Assembly: GCF_015207755.1 (NCBI RefSeq)
Contig: NZ_JADEWH010000001.1
Location: forward strand, 620,001 to 684,000
Length of the DNA: 64,000 nt
Direction of reading: 5' to 3'
Source: Nodularia sp. LEGE 06071
Lineage (GTDB): Bacteria > Cyanobacteriota > Cyanobacteriia > Cyanobacteriales > Nostocaceae
In this document: positions 34,188 to 44,341 of the stretch, one piece after another
Layout of the letters: each line of letters opens with the position of its first letter
Position numbering within the stretch: the first letter of the stretch is position 1
The notes under the pieces: generated by a model
The model's input: only the letters and a program-made list of their open reading frames with translations
What the model was told of the DNA's origin: nothing
The model's database searches: none
Program-made: the position numbers and the translations under genes

Positions 34188-37100
34188 ATGCCCCGCCGTC
34201 AAGATATACATAAAATACTGCTGTTAGGCTCTGGTCCTATTGTCATAGGACAAGCCTGTGAATTTGACTATTCTGGGACTCAAGCCTGTAAAGCCCTGCG
34301 AGAAGAAGGCTATGAAGTGGTGTTAATCAATTCTAACCCCGCAACGATTATGACCGATCCAGAAACGGCTGATCGTACCTATATTGAGCCGCTAACACCG
34401 GATTTCGTGGAAAAAGTCATTGCTAAAGAACGTCCTGATGCTTTGCTACCCACAATGGGAGGACAAACTGCGCTCAATCTGGCTGTAGCCTTGGCGAAAA
34501 ATGGCGCTTTAGATAAGTATAACGTGGAGTTAATCGGCGCTAAGTTACCAGCGATTGAGAAAGCCGAAGATCGTAAACTGTTTAACGAGGCGATGGCTAA
34601 GATAGGCGTGGCTGTGTGTCCTAGTGGTACAGCTTCATCTTTAGCAGAATCCAAGGCGATCGCACAAAAAATTGGTACTTATCCCCTAATTATCCGTCCT
34701 GCCTTTACAATGGGTGGTACTGGTGGGGGTATCGCCTACAACAAAGAAGAATTTGAAGAAATGGCACAGGTAGGTATTGATGCTAGCCCTGTTTCTCAAA
34801 TTCTGATTGACCAATCTTTACTCGGTTGGAAAGAATACGAATTAGAAGTGATGCGCGATTTGGCAGATAACGTTGTGATTATCTGTTCCATCGAAAACAT
34901 TGACCCTATGGGTATCCACACAGGGGACTCCATTACCGTCGCTCCCGCCCAAACTCTGACTGATAAAGAATATCAGCGTCTGCGGGATATGGCGATTAAA
35001 ATTATCCGCGAGATTGGGGTAGAAACTGGCGGTTCTAATATCCAATTTGCTGTGAATCCCGTGAATGGGGATGTGGTAGTCATTGAGATGAATCCTCGTG
35101 TTTCGCGGAGTTCCGCTTTGGCTTCTAAAGCTACTGGTTTCCCCATTGCGAAAATTGCGGCGAAGTTAGCTGTGGGTTATACCCTGGATGAAATTAAAAA
35201 CGATATCACCAAGCAAACCCCTGCATCCTTTGAGCCGACTATTGACTATGTAGTTACCAAAATTCCCCGCTTCGCTTTTGAGAAGTTCCCCGGTTCTGAC
35301 CCGGTGCTGACCACTCAAATGAAGTCGGTGGGTGAAGCGATGGCTATTGGGCGGACATTTAATGAATCTTTCCAAAAGGCGTTGCGTTCCTTAGAAACTG
35401 GACGCGCTGGCTGGGGTTGCGACCAAGCCGAAAAGTTACCCAGTGGTGAACAAATTCGCGCGCAACTACGAACACCTCATCCTGACCGGATTTTTTCGGT
35501 GCGTCATGCTTTACAACTGGGGATAAGTACGGAGGAAATCTATGAACTTACGGCTATTGATCCGTGGTTCTTGGATAAAATGCAGCAAATGCTGGATGTG
35601 GAAAAGTTCCTGAAGCGGACTCCTTTAAAGCAGTTGACAAAAGAGCAGCTTTATGATGTCAAACGGGATGGTTTTAGCGATCGCCAAATTGCTTTTGCAA
35701 CTAAAACTACTGAAGATGAAGTTCGCAGTTACCGCAAACAATTAGGTGTTATTCCAGTTTACAAAACTGTGGATACCTGTGCGGCTGAGTTTGAAGCTTT
35801 TACTCCTTACTATTACTCCACCTACGAAGACGAAACCGAAGTCTTACCCACAACCAAGCCCAAGGTGATGATTTTGGGCGGAGGTCCGAACCGCATTGGA
35901 CAGGGAATTGAGTTTGACTATTGTTGTTGTCACGCCGCTTATGCTTTGAAGAAGGCGGGTTTTGAGACAATTATGGTCAATTCTAATCCTGAAACAGTTT
36001 CTACAGATTATGACACAAGCGATCGCCTCTACTTTGAGCCGTTGACCAAAGAAGATGTCATCAACATTATCGAAGCCGAAAATCCCGTAGGCATAATTAT
36101 TCAGTTTGGCGGACAAACACCCCTAAAATTGGCGGTTCCTTTAGAACAATTTCTCAAAAATAACCCGTCTCTCCCCACCAAAATTTGGGGAACATCCCCA
36201 GATTCTATCGATATGGCGGAAAATCGGGAACGATTTGAGAAGATTCTCAATCAGTTAAATATTGCTCAACCGCCGAATGGAATTGCTCGCAGTTATGAAG
36301 ATGCGCTGATTGTGGCGAAACGCATTGGTTATCCGGTGGTTGTGCGTCCTAGTTACGTGTTAGGCGGTCGGGCGATGGAAATCGTCTATTCTGATACGGA
36401 ATTGGAACGTTACATGACCTTTGCGGTGTTGGTGGAACCAGAACATCCGATTTTAATCGATAAGTTCTTGGAAAATGCCATCGAAGTTGATGTGGATGCG
36501 ATCGCCGATCATACCGGACGAGTGGTGATTGGTGGCATTATGGAACACATCGAGCAAGCGGGGATTCACTCAGGAGATTCTGCTTGTTCTTTACCGTCTA
36601 TTTCCCTGTCGCCAGCAGTTCTGCAACAAATCCGCACCTGGACAGTGCAGTTAGCCCAAGCCTTATCAGTTGTGGGATTGATGAATATTCAATTCGCCGT
36701 TGTGGGCGCTCAAGGCTATTCTCCCCAAGTTTATATTCTGGAAGCCAACCCCCGCGCCTCGCGCACCGTGCCTTTTGTATCTAAATCTACTGGTGTACCT
36801 TTGGCAAAAGTCGCATCCTTGATTATGTCCGGTAAAACCTTAGAAGAGCTTAACTTTACCGAAGAAGTGATTCCATCCCATATTGCTGTCAAAGAAGCAG
36901 TATTACCGTTTAATAAATTCCCTGGAACTGATACAATATTAGGCCCAGAAATGCGCTCGACTGGTGAAGTGATGGGAATCGACAAAGACTTTGGGCGGGC
37001 GTTTGCTAAGGCAGAATTAGCGGCTGGTGAGTTTTTACCCCTCAAAGGAACTGTATTTGTCTCCATGAGCGATCGCGACAAATCTGATGCCGTTAATGTA

Positions 37101-37454
37101 GTCAAAGAACTGATAGCATTGGGCTTCACGGTCATGGCCACATTAGGTACACGCCGTGTCCTCCAGGAAAACGGCTTAGATGTGGAGTTAGTCCTCAAAC
37201 TTCATGAAGGTCGTCCCCATGTTCTAGATGCGATTAAAAATCAGAACATTCAACTGATCATTAACACACCTTCAGGGGAAGAAGCCCAAACTGATGCCAG
37301 ATTAATCCGGCGCACAGCCTTAGCTTACAAAATCCCGATTATTACGACCATCGCCGGAGCCAGAGCGACTGTGGCCGCTATCCATTCACTACAGACTACT
37401 ACTTTAGACGTAAAAGTTATCCAAGATTACTGCACGGTTCTAGACCTGGGCTAA
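34188..37454 (+). CDS. carB: Carbamoyl-phosphate synthase large subunit
   Basis: The 1088-residue protein makes carbamoyl phosphate for arginine and pyrimidine synthesis from ammonia delivered by CarA, bicarbonate and two ATP. It has the characteristic duplicated ATP-grasp halves: first half with [21 protein letters not shown], second with [23 protein letters not shown], each with its own PxxxRPS/RPAF segment, and a C-terminal MGS-like allosteric domain ([23 protein letters not shown]). Length is normal. carA is not in the window. Confidence 0.97.
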   Translation: MPRRQDIHKILLLGSGPIVIGQACEFDYSGTQACKALREEGYEVVLINSNPATIMTDPETADRTYIEPLTPDFVEKVIAKERPDALLPTMGGQTALNLAVALAKNGALDKYNVELIGAKLPAIEKAEDRKLFNEAMAKIGVAVCPSGTASSLAESKAIAQKIGTYPLIIRPAFTMGGTGGGIAYNKEEFEEMAQVGIDASPVSQILIDQSLLGWKEYELEVMRDLADNVVIICSIENIDPMGIHTGDSITVAPAQTLTDKEYQRLRDMAIKIIREIGVETGGSNIQFAVNPVNGDVVVIEMNPRVSRSSALASKATGFPIAKIAAKLAVGYTLDEIKNDITKQTPASFEPTIDYVVTKIPRFAFEKFPGSDPVLTTQMKSVGEAMAIGRTFNESFQKALRSLETGRAGWGCDQAEKLPSGEQIRAQLRTPHPDRIFSVRHALQLGISTEEIYELTAIDPWFLDKMQQMLDVEKFLKRTPLKQLTKEQLYDVKRDGFSDRQIAFATKTTEDEVRSYRKQLGVIPVYKTVDTCAAEFEAFTPYYYSTYEDETEVLPTTKPKVMILGGGPNRIGQGIEFDYCCCHAAYALKKAGFETIMVNSNPETVSTDYDTSDRLYFEPLTKEDVINIIEAENPVGIIIQFGGQTPLKLAVPLEQFLKNNPSLPTKIWGTSPDSIDMAENRERFEKILNQLNIAQPPNGIARSYEDALIVAKRIGYPVVVRPSYVLGGRAMEIVYSDTELERYMTFAVLVEPEHPILIDKFLENAIEVDVDAIADHTGRVVIGGIMEHIEQAGIHSGDSACSLPSISLSPAVLQQIRTWTVQLAQALSVVGLMNIQFAVVGAQGYSPQVYILEANPRASRTVPFVSKSTGVPLAKVASLIMSGKTLEELNFTEEVIPSHIAVKEAVLPFNKFPGTDTILGPEMRSTGEVMGIDKDFGRAFAKAELAAGEFLPLKGTVFVSMSDRDKSDAVNVVKELIALGFTVMATLGTRRVLQENGLDVELVLKLHEGRPHVLDAIKNQNIQLIINTPSGEEAQTDARLIRRTALAYKIPIITTIAGARATVAAIHSLQTTTLDVKVIQDYCTVLDLG

Positions 37455-38309
37455 AAGCTGAGAAAGTAGGAGGAGACTAGGCTTTACTCAGCCAGTTGGG
37501 GACTATGGGGGAAAATTAATCTGAAAAATCCCCCCCTCTTCTTTTCTTAATCTGCATTAAGCGGTATTTACAAGAAAAATTAAGCAATTATTATAGAAGC
37601 AGGATTATTGTTTCCATTGAGATATGTTAAGAAATATGAGGAATTATTTTCTTTGCCAGACAAAGATTATCAAGTCTGCTACAAGCAGAATGTCCCAGAA
37701 AACGGTAATGTAAGTCCTTTGGTAAAAGTCAGTGTCTTTTATTTAGAGGTTGGTAGTTGTGGATAAATTCGATCTCAGTAGTAAAGTCGGCTCTAGTGGT
37801 CGTCAGCAGAAATTATTTATGTCAGTAACCCCAGGAGTCTTCAAGTGTGATCTCTGTGGGTTGGGGAGAGCTAGAGCTATGCTGTAATGAATTGGCCGCA
37901 GTCCGACAATGGATAACGCCGATGCTGCGTGGTAAAAACAAACAGAAAATGTGATTTACAGTGGCTATTTTTGACATCGGTAAAGACATCAGCAAAATCC
38001 AGCAGACAAGGAAAGTTTTCCTCTGCATATGAACTGGAAAAGCTAAAAAAATCAGGGACACAGGTCTTTCCATTTTTTCTCATAAAGGTTACAATTATTA
38101 ATATTCGACAATACATAAAGCTTTTGTTTACTACGTTTTATCTAACCTGAGACACTTGTGAAAAATGCAAAATCATCGTAGCGTCTAGCAGTCAAGACCT
38201 TAAATTTGATTAATATGAGCAGCCGACAACATCGGAGGCGTAAATTAACCACCTGAGCATGGGTTCTCAGTCTAACTGGGTAATACCCCGCAGCAGCATC
38301 TATCAGTGA
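37455..38309. other. Intergenic region upstream of the sigma factor gene
   Basis: About 855 bases. Short frames are open on both strands around 37820-38150, including a GTG-started 42-codon frame at 37759 with a CDLCG motif, but none is convincing. A weak GGGGGA...TCCCCC stem just after carB (about 37507-37534) could be its terminator. The part from about 38150 should contain the sigma gene promoter and a long untranslated leader. Confidence 0.4.
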
Positions 38310-39308
38310 ATGACCCCACCGTCAAATCCATCATTACCACAGAGTAGCGCCATGAAGACCGCTCAGACAGCCACAGACCTCGTGCGGACTTACCTGCGTG
38401 AGATTGGCCGTGTGCCACTCTTAACCCACGAGGAAGAAATTTGCTATGGCAAACAGGTGCAATATTCCCGTATTTTGCATGAAGTCAGGGATTCTCTTGT
38501 CAACCAACTGGGTCGTCAACCGAGTCTAGATGAGTGGGCTATAGCCGCAAATTTAGAAGTAGCACAATTGAACGATGCGATCGCCGATGGTGAAATTGCG
38601 AAACGCAAGATGGTAGAAGCCAATTTGCGTCTAGTGGTATCCGTTGCCAAAAAGTATATTAAACGTAACGTCGATCTACTGGATTTGATTCAAGAAGGTA
38701 GTATCGGGATGCAGCGGGGTGTAGAAAAATTTGACCCGACCAAAGGCTACAGATTTTCGACCTACGCTTATTGGTGGATACGTCAAGCCATCACGAGAGC
38801 GATCGCCGAAAAAGCGCGAACGATCAGATTACCAATTCACATTACAGAAAAATTAAATAAAATTAAAAAGGCACAGCGCCAGTTATCTCAGCAACTAGGA
38901 CGCGCACCTTCAGCTGCTGAATTAGCTGATGAATTAGAGTTGACACCAAAGCAGGTACGAGAGTATCTAGAAAGGGCGCGTTTACCTCTGTCCCTAGATT
39001 TGCGCTTGGGAGATAACTACGACACCGAACTGGGAGAAATGTTAGAAGATCCAGGCGCTTCTCCCGAAGAGTTTGTCATGCAATCTTCTCTATCTTATGA
39101 CTTAGAGCGTCTGATGGAAGAACTCACCCCGCAACAAAAGGAAGTGCTGAAACTTCGCTTTGGGTTACTTGATGGACAAGCTCTAACTCTAGCAAAAATA
39201 GGTGATCTCCTGAATATTAGCCGCGAACGAGTCCGGCAAATTGAACGGGAAGCCTTAACCAAACTTCGCAAGTCCAAAGCCAACATGAACGAATATTTGG
39301 CGAGTTAA
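38310..39308 (+). CDS. Group 2 sigma-70 factor (RpoD/SigA-like)
   Basis: The 332-residue protein has regions 1.2 ([21 protein letters not shown]), 2 ([52 protein letters not shown]), 3 and 4 ([31 protein letters not shown]). It lacks the long N-terminal extension of primary SigA, so it is a non-essential group 2 factor of the SigB/C/D/E kind used in nitrogen, carbon or stress responses. I cannot assign the letter. ATG 38310 is used; an internal ATG at 38352 is a possible alternative. Monocistronic. Confidence 0.92.
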   Translation: MTPPSNPSLPQSSAMKTAQTATDLVRTYLREIGRVPLLTHEEEICYGKQVQYSRILHEVRDSLVNQLGRQPSLDEWAIAANLEVAQLNDAIADGEIAKRKMVEANLRLVVSVAKKYIKRNVDLLDLIQEGSIGMQRGVEKFDPTKGYRFSTYAYWWIRQAITRAIAEKARTIRLPIHITEKLNKIKKAQRQLSQQLGRAPSAAELADELELTPKQVREYLERARLPLSLDLRLGDNYDTELGEMLEDPGASPEEFVMQSSLSYDLERLMEELTPQQKEVLKLRFGLLDGQALTLAKIGDLLNISRERVRQIEREALTKLRKSKANMNEYLAS

Positions 39309-39391
39309 CGTGTCGAGGAAGTCCCCATCCTCAATGTACTCATAGGGTGGGGTAGTGACGCTTTCGGCGACGATTACACCTCCGACCGATA

Positions 39392-39571
39392 TCAACCGTT
39401 AGGTTGATCAGGGAGTGGGGTGGACAAGGAGTCGTCAATCTTGGAACTAGGCAGCCTGTCAATCCAATCCTCAACCAACTGCGTAACCGTTTTTTCTCTG
39501 TTTTCTGCATAGATTTTGAGTTTGGCTAATCTCTTCTCAGATATCCTTAAATTCAATCTTCCAGTTTTCAT
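39392..39571 (-). CDS. Small ribbon-helix-helix-like protein of IS605-type element
   Basis: The 59-residue ORF (MKTGRLNLRISEKRLAKLKI, then YAENREKTVTQLVEDWIDRL) is a CopG/Arc-like fold: a short strand with alternating basic/hydrophobic residues and two amphipathic helices. It reads away from the tnpB remnant, the same arrangement as in the 33.5-34.0 kb remnant. The last codons run through the stem ATCAACC-GTTA-GGTTGAT (39391-39408). A regulatory role for such proteins is presumed, not shown. Confidence 0.6.
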   Translation of the reverse strand: MKTGRLNLRISEKRLAKLKIYAENREKTVTQLVEDWIDRLPSSKIDDSLSTPLPDQPNG

Positions 39572-39719
39572 GAGTAGACGTACAATGTATGTCTATTTAT
39601 GGTAATATATAAATGGTTGCTAACCCACCCGACCGGATTGAACAGACAGGCTAACTTCAAAGTAGTAGTAGTAAGATACTTGCCGCAGATAAATCGGTAG
39701 ATCGGGGAAGGAACACTGT

Positions 39720-39911
39720 TAGCTGGTTGACTATTGTCGTAAATCCAAGCGGTGTTGTACAAGTAAACAATCAAACCGCCTGTGGTAGATGGGCGGCTGC
39801 CTGTGGACGCTGTGTAAGACCATGATCGGGTTTAGTCCCGAACTTCTATTGCTAGAAGTTCCTAACGTGGCGACGGCGGTTGAGACGGGAAACCCGAAAG
39901 ACGAATAAGAC
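39720..39911 (+). pseudogene. Frameshifted tnpB 3' fragment
   Basis: One frame reads VQVNNQTACGRWAAACGRCV and stops at TGA; the overlapping frame from the ATG at about 39821 reads MIGFSPELLLLEVPN and TAVETGNPKDE before TAA. Both resemble the C-terminal tail of cyanobacterial TnpB proteins, so a single coding tail appears broken by a frameshift. The upstream nuclease domain is absent. This is pattern recall without an alignment. Confidence 0.4.
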
Positions 39912-40280
39912 CGTCGTTGTTGTAGTTGAAATTGGAAGCCCCTTTTTCAGCGAAGCAAAAAGGGGTACTTCACGCAGTAGAGACGCGATTAATCAGCCAG
40001 CGCTTTGTGGCGGTCAACTGGGGTCGCGTCTCGACAAAAAAATGCTTTGAGCGCAGATTGGGAAGTCAACAGCCTGCCGATGCCAAACTAATACTGTGTT
40101 GAGAGGAGAAAATACGCTCCTTGAGGTACGGTTACACCGACTTCAAACTGCGAATGACACTGTTACATTAATTGATAGGAATAGTTCATAGCCAGTTAAA
40201 TTTTAGAAGAAACCAGGCATTTACTATTCAAGTTGCAAACACTACACTACAGCTAGTAGTGGTAGTACAGGAGGTACAAC

Positions 40281-40625
40281 ATGAGTAACAGATCCAATAA
40301 AGTCTCAGAATTTTTTAACGGTGAGTCAGAAACCAGTAACTTGCTATGGCAATACGTTAAATCCCTGAGTCCGGACACAGTTACCCAGCTATCCAAACCT
40401 ACTTCTTCAGAAGTTTTTCAGGTGATGGAACGTAATATCATTGGATTATTAGGTAACCTACCTTCAGAACACTTCGACATCACAGTCACCACCAGCCGGG
40501 AAAGTCTTGGTCAGTTACTTGCTTCCGCGATGATTAGTGGTTATTTTCTGCGGAACGCCGAACAGAGAATGAATTTTGAAGCTGTTTTGCAAGGAACCGA
40601 AAATAATCATCACGAAATTGACTAA
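40281..40625 (+). CDS. DUF760 family protein
   Basis: The 114-residue protein matches the DUF760 family of cyanobacteria and plant plastids: LWQYVKSLSPDTVTQLSKP, VMERNIIGLLGNLPSEHF and LASAMISGYFLRNAEQRM. No biochemical function is known for cyanobacterial members; plastid homologues include proteins turned over by chloroplast Clp. A strong AGGAGGT ribosome site precedes the ATG. Expression is likely monocistronic given the terminator-like stem downstream. Confidence 0.88.
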   Translation: MSNRSNKVSEFFNGESETSNLLWQYVKSLSPDTVTQLSKPTSSEVFQVMERNIIGLLGNLPSEHFDITVTTSRESLGQLLASAMISGYFLRNAEQRMNFEAVLQGTENNHHEID

Positions 40626-40627
40626 AT

Positions 40628-40677
40628 AATCCCCAATGTCAGCTAAAAAATTCCACATTATTGGGTGGGGATTTCTT
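40628..40677 (+). terminator. Terminator-like stem after DUF760 gene
   Basis: AATCCCC at 40628-40634 pairs with GGGGATT at 40667-40673 and a nested CCCAAT/ATTGGG is an alternative; ATTTCTTT follows. It starts 3 bases after the stop codon. Confidence 0.45.
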
Positions 40678-40897
40678 TACATTCATGGATAAACCCATTA
40701 AATTTAATTTCATGTAGAATTTTCAAAATCTAACTTTCCTGAAAATAAATGGCAAGCTCGGCAGAAAGTAAGTTTATTTTGCCGATTTTTGCTATTTTTT
40801 GGATTTTCAGTTGATCTAAAATTCAGAACTCGGTTTTCTTAACCCGGCAGAAACCCTGGCTGATTAGCAAATACTTGTTCTACGCCACCGATAATCT

Positions 40898-41350
40898 ATG
40901 AGTGTAACTAGTTCTTTCCCACCCCACAAAATTATTGGTGTGGCTGTAATTTGGAACGACCATGAGCAAATTTTAATTGATCGTCGCCTTCCAGAAGGTG
41001 TAATGGGTGGTTTATGGGAATTTCCTGGTGGCAAAATTGAGCCTGGTGAAACCATTGAAGAGTGTATTCAACGGGAAATTCAAGAAGAATTAGCAATAGA
41101 AATTGAAGTGGGAAAGCATTTGATCACCATTGATCACACTTACACTCACTTGCGCGTCACTCTCACAGTGCATCACTGTCATCTAATTACAGGTATTCCC
41201 CAACCTCTAGAATGTGATGAAATTTGCTGGGTAAATTTGGAAGATTTGGAAAACTTTACTTTCCCCGAAGCTAATAGTCAAATTATCGCCGCCTTGAAGC
41301 AGGGAGCAGAAGAGGTAGGGGTGCAGGGTGCAGGGAGCAGGGGGGAGTAG
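40898..41350 (+). CDS. mutT: MutT-type 8-oxo-dGTP diphosphatase
   Basis: The 150-residue protein has the MutT features: IIGVAVIWNDHEQILIDRRL, WEFPGGKIEPGETIEECIQREI with a complete Nudix box and QEELAIEI, and TYTHLRVTLTVHHC. It removes oxidised dGTP from the nucleotide pool, useful under photosynthetic oxidative load. The natural domain ends near ANSQIIAALKQ; the final ~13 residues (EVGVQGAGSRGE) are encoded by the first unit of a 41-bp tandem repeat (41311-41433), in which the stop codon lies. Confidence 0.88.
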   Translation: MSVTSSFPPHKIIGVAVIWNDHEQILIDRRLPEGVMGGLWEFPGGKIEPGETIEECIQREIQEELAIEIEVGKHLITIDHTYTHLRVTLTVHHCHLITGIPQPLECDEICWVNLEDLENFTFPEANSQIIAALKQGAEEVGVQGAGSRGE

Positions 41351-41433
41351 AAGAGGCAGGGGTGCAGGGTGCAGGGAGCAGGGGGGAGTAGACGAGGCAG
41401 GGGTGCAGGGTGCAGGGAGCAGGGGGGAGTAGA
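41311..41433. repeat. Three 41-bp tandem repeats overlapping the mutT 3' end
   Basis: Units run 41311-41351, 41352-41392 and 41393-41433, each like AGAGGCAGGGGTGCAGGG followed by TGCAGGGAGCAGGGGGGAGTAGA, with only a few differences. The mutT stop TAG is at 41348-41350, inside unit 1. Similar GCAGGGTGCAGGG strings occur near 22600 and 10240. Confidence 0.93.
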
Positions 41434-41552
41434 CGGTAACTTCCCAATGACTAATGACTAAATTCCGTAACAATGTATTAACTGAATCAGGTTGAGTCCC
41501 GCAATTTTCTACAATGGTTGCAGAGACTTTGATCAAGGTGATCAGCAAGCAA

Positions 41553-42011
41553 ATGCCTAAAACCGTTACCGACGTGATGAGCCGTGACCCTATTGTTGTC
41601 CGGACGGAAACTCCACTGAAGGAAGCTATCCAAATTCTGGCAGAAAAACGCATCAGTGGTATACCTGTTGTGGATGATGTTGGTAAATTGGTGGGAATTA
41701 TTTCCGAAACAGATTTGATGTGGCAAGAAACGGGAGTAACTCCTCCGGCGTACATCATGTTTCTTGATAGCGTGATCTATTTACAAAATCCTGCTACTTA
41801 CGAACGGGAATTACACAAAGCATTAGGTCAAACTGTAGGTGAGGTAATGAGCAAAAATCCTGTGACTATTTCTCCAGAAAAAACCGTAAAAGAAGCGGCT
41901 CAACTGATGCATGATCGCAGCATTCACCGCTTACCTGTAATTGACAGCGCGAGTCAAGTTGTTGGTATTCTTACCCGTGGTGATATTGTTCGGGCAATGG
42001 CAGCTAGTTAA
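41553..42011 (+). CDS. Tandem CBS-domain protein
   Basis: From ATG 41553 (MPKTVTDVMSRDPIVVRTET) the protein has 152 residues; an upstream ATG at 41514 would add 13 residues and cannot be excluded, but AAGGTGAT lies nearer the inner start. It consists of two CBS domains only (VMSRDPIVV...GIISETDLM and VMSKNPVTIS...GILTRGDIVRAM), forming one Bateman module that senses adenine nucleotides in other proteins. An unfused CBS pair suggests a regulatory partner encoded elsewhere. Confidence 0.88.
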   Translation: MPKTVTDVMSRDPIVVRTETPLKEAIQILAEKRISGIPVVDDVGKLVGIISETDLMWQETGVTPPAYIMFLDSVIYLQNPATYERELHKALGQTVGEVMSKNPVTISPEKTVKEAAQLMHDRSIHRLPVIDSASQVVGILTRGDIVRAMAAS

Positions 42012-42106
42012 TATGGTTATTGGTCATTATTCCCGAACTTTTTAGCTTTGGTTGTGACTGTTAATTATTCAGCTTTTTTAACACTTAAGAAAATTAGGAC
42101 AAATAA

Positions 42107-42769
42107 ATGAGTATTACTCCTGAGTCTGTAAAGCAAATGCTCAGTTCTGAAGATTTGGGCGATCGCTTGCGTGCAGTTAATCAAGCTCGTGACTTGGAAC
42201 CAGCAAAGGCGTTTGAACTCATTCAAATTGCTATTGGTGACAGAAATTCGCGAGTGCGATACTCAGCAGTAAGTCAGATGGATACCCTGGGAAACCAAGA
42301 TTTACAGTTATCTTTAGATGTCTTGCGTAGTCTGCTCAGTGACCCCGAACCTGATGTCCAAGCCGCAGCCGCAGACTGTTTGGGTGCATTAAAGCTACAC
42401 GATGCTTTTGACGATTTGCAGCAACTCTACAATACAACCCCAGAATGGCTAGTACAATTCAGCATCATTGCCACATTAGGAGAGTTAGGCGATCCACGAT
42501 CCTTTGAACTACTCAAACAAGCACTCTCGTCAGAAAATGAATTAGTCCAAACAGCTGCCATTAGTTCCTTTGGAGAATTGGGAGATATTCAAGCAATTCC
42601 CCTGTTAGCTCCCTTTGCTAGCAACTCCGATTGGCAAATTCGCTACAGAGTGGTCCAAGCATTGAATCATTTGGGTGGTGCAGATGCTAAATCGGTTTTA
42701 GAAACTCTCACTCATGATCAAGTTGAAGCAGTGGCAATTGAAGCTAAAAAATCTTTGCAATCAACTTGA
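42107..42769 (+). CDS. nblB: HEAT-repeat protein, NblB-like
   Basis: The 220-residue protein is built of about five HEAT repeats (LRAVNQARDLEPAKAFELIQ, VRYSAVSQMDTLGNQDLQLS, VQAAAADCLGALKLHDAFD, VQFSIIATLGELGDPRSFEL, VQTAAISSFGELGDIQAIPL). Length and wording match what I recall of NblB, needed for phycobilisome breakdown during nitrogen starvation and related to phycobilin lyases of the CpcE/F kind. A different HEAT-repeat lyase-like role is possible. It follows the CBS gene by 95 bases on the same strand. Confidence 0.65.
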   Translation: MSITPESVKQMLSSEDLGDRLRAVNQARDLEPAKAFELIQIAIGDRNSRVRYSAVSQMDTLGNQDLQLSLDVLRSLLSDPEPDVQAAAADCLGALKLHDAFDDLQQLYNTTPEWLVQFSIIATLGELGDPRSFELLKQALSSENELVQTAAISSFGELGDIQAIPLLAPFASNSDWQIRYRVVQALNHLGGADAKSVLETLTHDQVEAVAIEAKKSLQST

Positions 42770-43349
42770 ATTCAAGTTAATATATACCATCACGGAATTT
42801 TAGTCGTTGAGCAAAAATTACTAGTGATTGCCAGAACTATTACTGTGTCTTATTAGAGCTATTAAAGTCACATCATAGATAACAGCCCAATCAATCTTAA
42901 CGATTGGGTTTTTGTGTACTTTATAACAGGTATAATAATTTTAATAGCATCAAGACTAGAAAAATTTACACAAACTTAGTGTGATCTTTACTGCTTTTTT
43001 AAAAAAAATCTACAATTGCGTGTGATAATGTCGCTATGTCAAGCATAAGACTTTGCCCACAAGAAAATTTGGAGTTGAGTTTATACTATTTGTTAGTGTA
43101 GTATTTACTTAAATTTAGTTCTCATCAGGCAAAAGCTTGTGATTAACTAAATGAACTGTGTTTCTAGAACTGCATATCAACAGTATTCTTCCCAGAACCA
43201 CGGCATTAATTTCTAAAGATGCGCCTAACTAGGCTATTCATAAAGATATAGCCTATTAATAAAGTGGCACAGGTGCAGTTAAACAAGGTGTATTTTTACC
43301 CTAAACTTTCGTATCAAACACAACTGTAAAGTTTTACATAGACAAAACC
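42770..43349. other. Intergenic region with terminator
   Basis: About 580 bases. The terminator at 42886-42913 closes the upstream gene. The rest is AT-rich and should contain the promoter of the PEP-CTERM gene; there is no ORF of note. Confidence 0.45.
42886..42913 (+). terminator. Intrinsic terminator after NblB-like gene
   Basis: CCCAATC and GATTGGG form a 7-bp stem with a 9-base loop, followed by TTTTTG. Confidence 0.75.
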
Positions 43350-43985
43350 ATGAAAACACTCAACAAGATCGGTATTGGCGCAGCCTTGGCTGCTGGCACA
43401 TTAGCTTTCAGCACTGTAGGTATGTCCTCTGCTCAAGCATTCATTATTGGTGAAGTCAACTTAGCTGGCAGTGCCAATATATTGAATAGCGGTGACTTAG
43501 ATCCTCTCTCCGAAGCAATTACATTTAGTAACGCTTTTATTTTGCCAGGAGCGCAAGGTAGCTTTGCTAGTTTGGCAGAATTAACTCCAGGAGAAGTAAC
43601 ATTAAGTAATGTTAGCCTAGATCGGACTGCCCCAACTGTATACACTGGTACAGCAGGCAATCCATTCATCTCCTTCGCTAATGGTTGGACATTCGAGATT
43701 GATAATCCTTTCACTGCTAGTAGAGATACAGTGGTTAACCCTGTCTTAGGTACTCTAACCAGCATAGATATGTCATTTACTGGTATGTTCTTTAATGATC
43801 AAGGTGCAAGTATCGGTGCAGGTCTTTTGACTGCTAACAATATCCAGAATGGTAGCTTTTCTGCTACTCTCACAGCGGCTAGAGTACCCGAACCTACAAC
43901 CACCCTTGGACTTGCAGCTTTAGGATTGGGAGCATTCTTCAGCAGCAGCGTGGCTAAAAAGAAGAAAGCCTCAGCAAACGCTTAA
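43350..43985 (+). CDS. PEP-CTERM sorting-domain exported protein
   Basis: The 211-residue protein has a signal peptide (MKTLNKIGIGAALAAGTLAF, cleaved about SSAQA) and a C-terminal PEP-CTERM tripartite tail: VPEP, then a hydrophobic stretch (TTTLGLAALGLGAFFSSSV), then basic KKKK. PEP-CTERM proteins are sorted and processed by exosortase and are linked to exopolysaccharide. The middle (ASLAELTPGEVTLSNVSLDR...) is beta-rich with no catalytic motif that I recognise. No exosortase gene is near. Confidence 0.9.
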   Translation: MKTLNKIGIGAALAAGTLAFSTVGMSSAQAFIIGEVNLAGSANILNSGDLDPLSEAITFSNAFILPGAQGSFASLAELTPGEVTLSNVSLDRTAPTVYTGTAGNPFISFANGWTFEIDNPFTASRDTVVNPVLGTLTSIDMSFTGMFFNDQGASIGAGLLTANNIQNGSFSATLTAARVPEPTTTLGLAALGLGAFFSSSVAKKKKASANA

Positions 43986-44080
43986 TATAAACCGTTTATA
44001 ACCATAATTACCCAAATTTGGTGATGATGGTAGGTAAAGTTTATCTGGCGTACAGCTGCAATAAAAACTGTAGCTCGTAA

Positions 44081-44118
44081 ATAACCAGCTACTTAGAGCA
44101 AATACAGTAGCTGGTTAT
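44081..44118. terminator. 12-bp inverted repeat after PEP-CTERM gene
   Basis: ATAACCAGCTAC and GTAGCTGGTTAT are perfect inverted copies around a 14-base loop. No U run follows, so it may be a processing or mRNA-stability hairpin. Confidence 0.6.
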
Positions 44119-44140
44119 GTATCCAAACTTATAACCCTAT

Positions 44141-44174
44141 ATACCCCTATGACTCGTCACAGTCGCAGGGGTAT
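44141..44174. terminator. Intrinsic terminator, likely for PEP-CTERM transcript
   Basis: ATACCCCT and AGGGGTAT pair, with an inner GACT-CGTCAC-AGTC stem, followed by TTTAATTTGATT. It is also positioned to stop the opposing DUF456 transcript. Confidence 0.7.
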
Positions 44175-44341
44175 TTTAATTTGATTAAATAAATATATAA
44201 CAGGAAATAAAATTTTGACTTGAGTCCAAAGGCACATAATCTGAAATTCTGTGATTTTTTGCTGGGTGTGACTGAGAAGAAAAAGCCCAATTTCTTGAAT
44301 AAAGCAGGCTTTAGGCATCGAGCCTGAGAAAATGTCAAGAA

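Larger units (their letters stand above)
39316..39990. mobile_element. Second IS200/IS605-type remnant: RHH gene plus decayed tnpB tail
   Basis: The left boundary is a hairpin GAAGTCCCCATCC ... GGGTGGGGTAGTGAC (about 39316-39360) and the right one is GAAGCCCCTTTTT ... AAAAAGGGGTACTTCAC (about 39947-39985); both resemble tnpB-element ends. Between them are a minus-strand RHH gene (39392-39571) and a plus-strand stretch (39720-39911) that in two different frames gives TnpB-like tail phrases (TACGRWAAACGRCVRP; TMIGFSPELLLLEVPN), i.e. a frameshifted 3' fragment. No complete transposase remains. Confidence 0.5.
43986..44341. other. Intergenic region with two hairpins
   Basis: About 356 bases between the PEP-CTERM gene and the convergent DUF456 gene. 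Two strong inverted repeats are listed separately (44081-44118, 44141-44174). No gene is seen in the rest. Confidence 0.5.

Noticed and set aside
37759-37887. GTG-started 42-codon frame with a CDLCG motif upstream of the sigma gene
   Set aside because: A lone CxxC in a short frame with no ribosome site is not enough; no family is recognisable.
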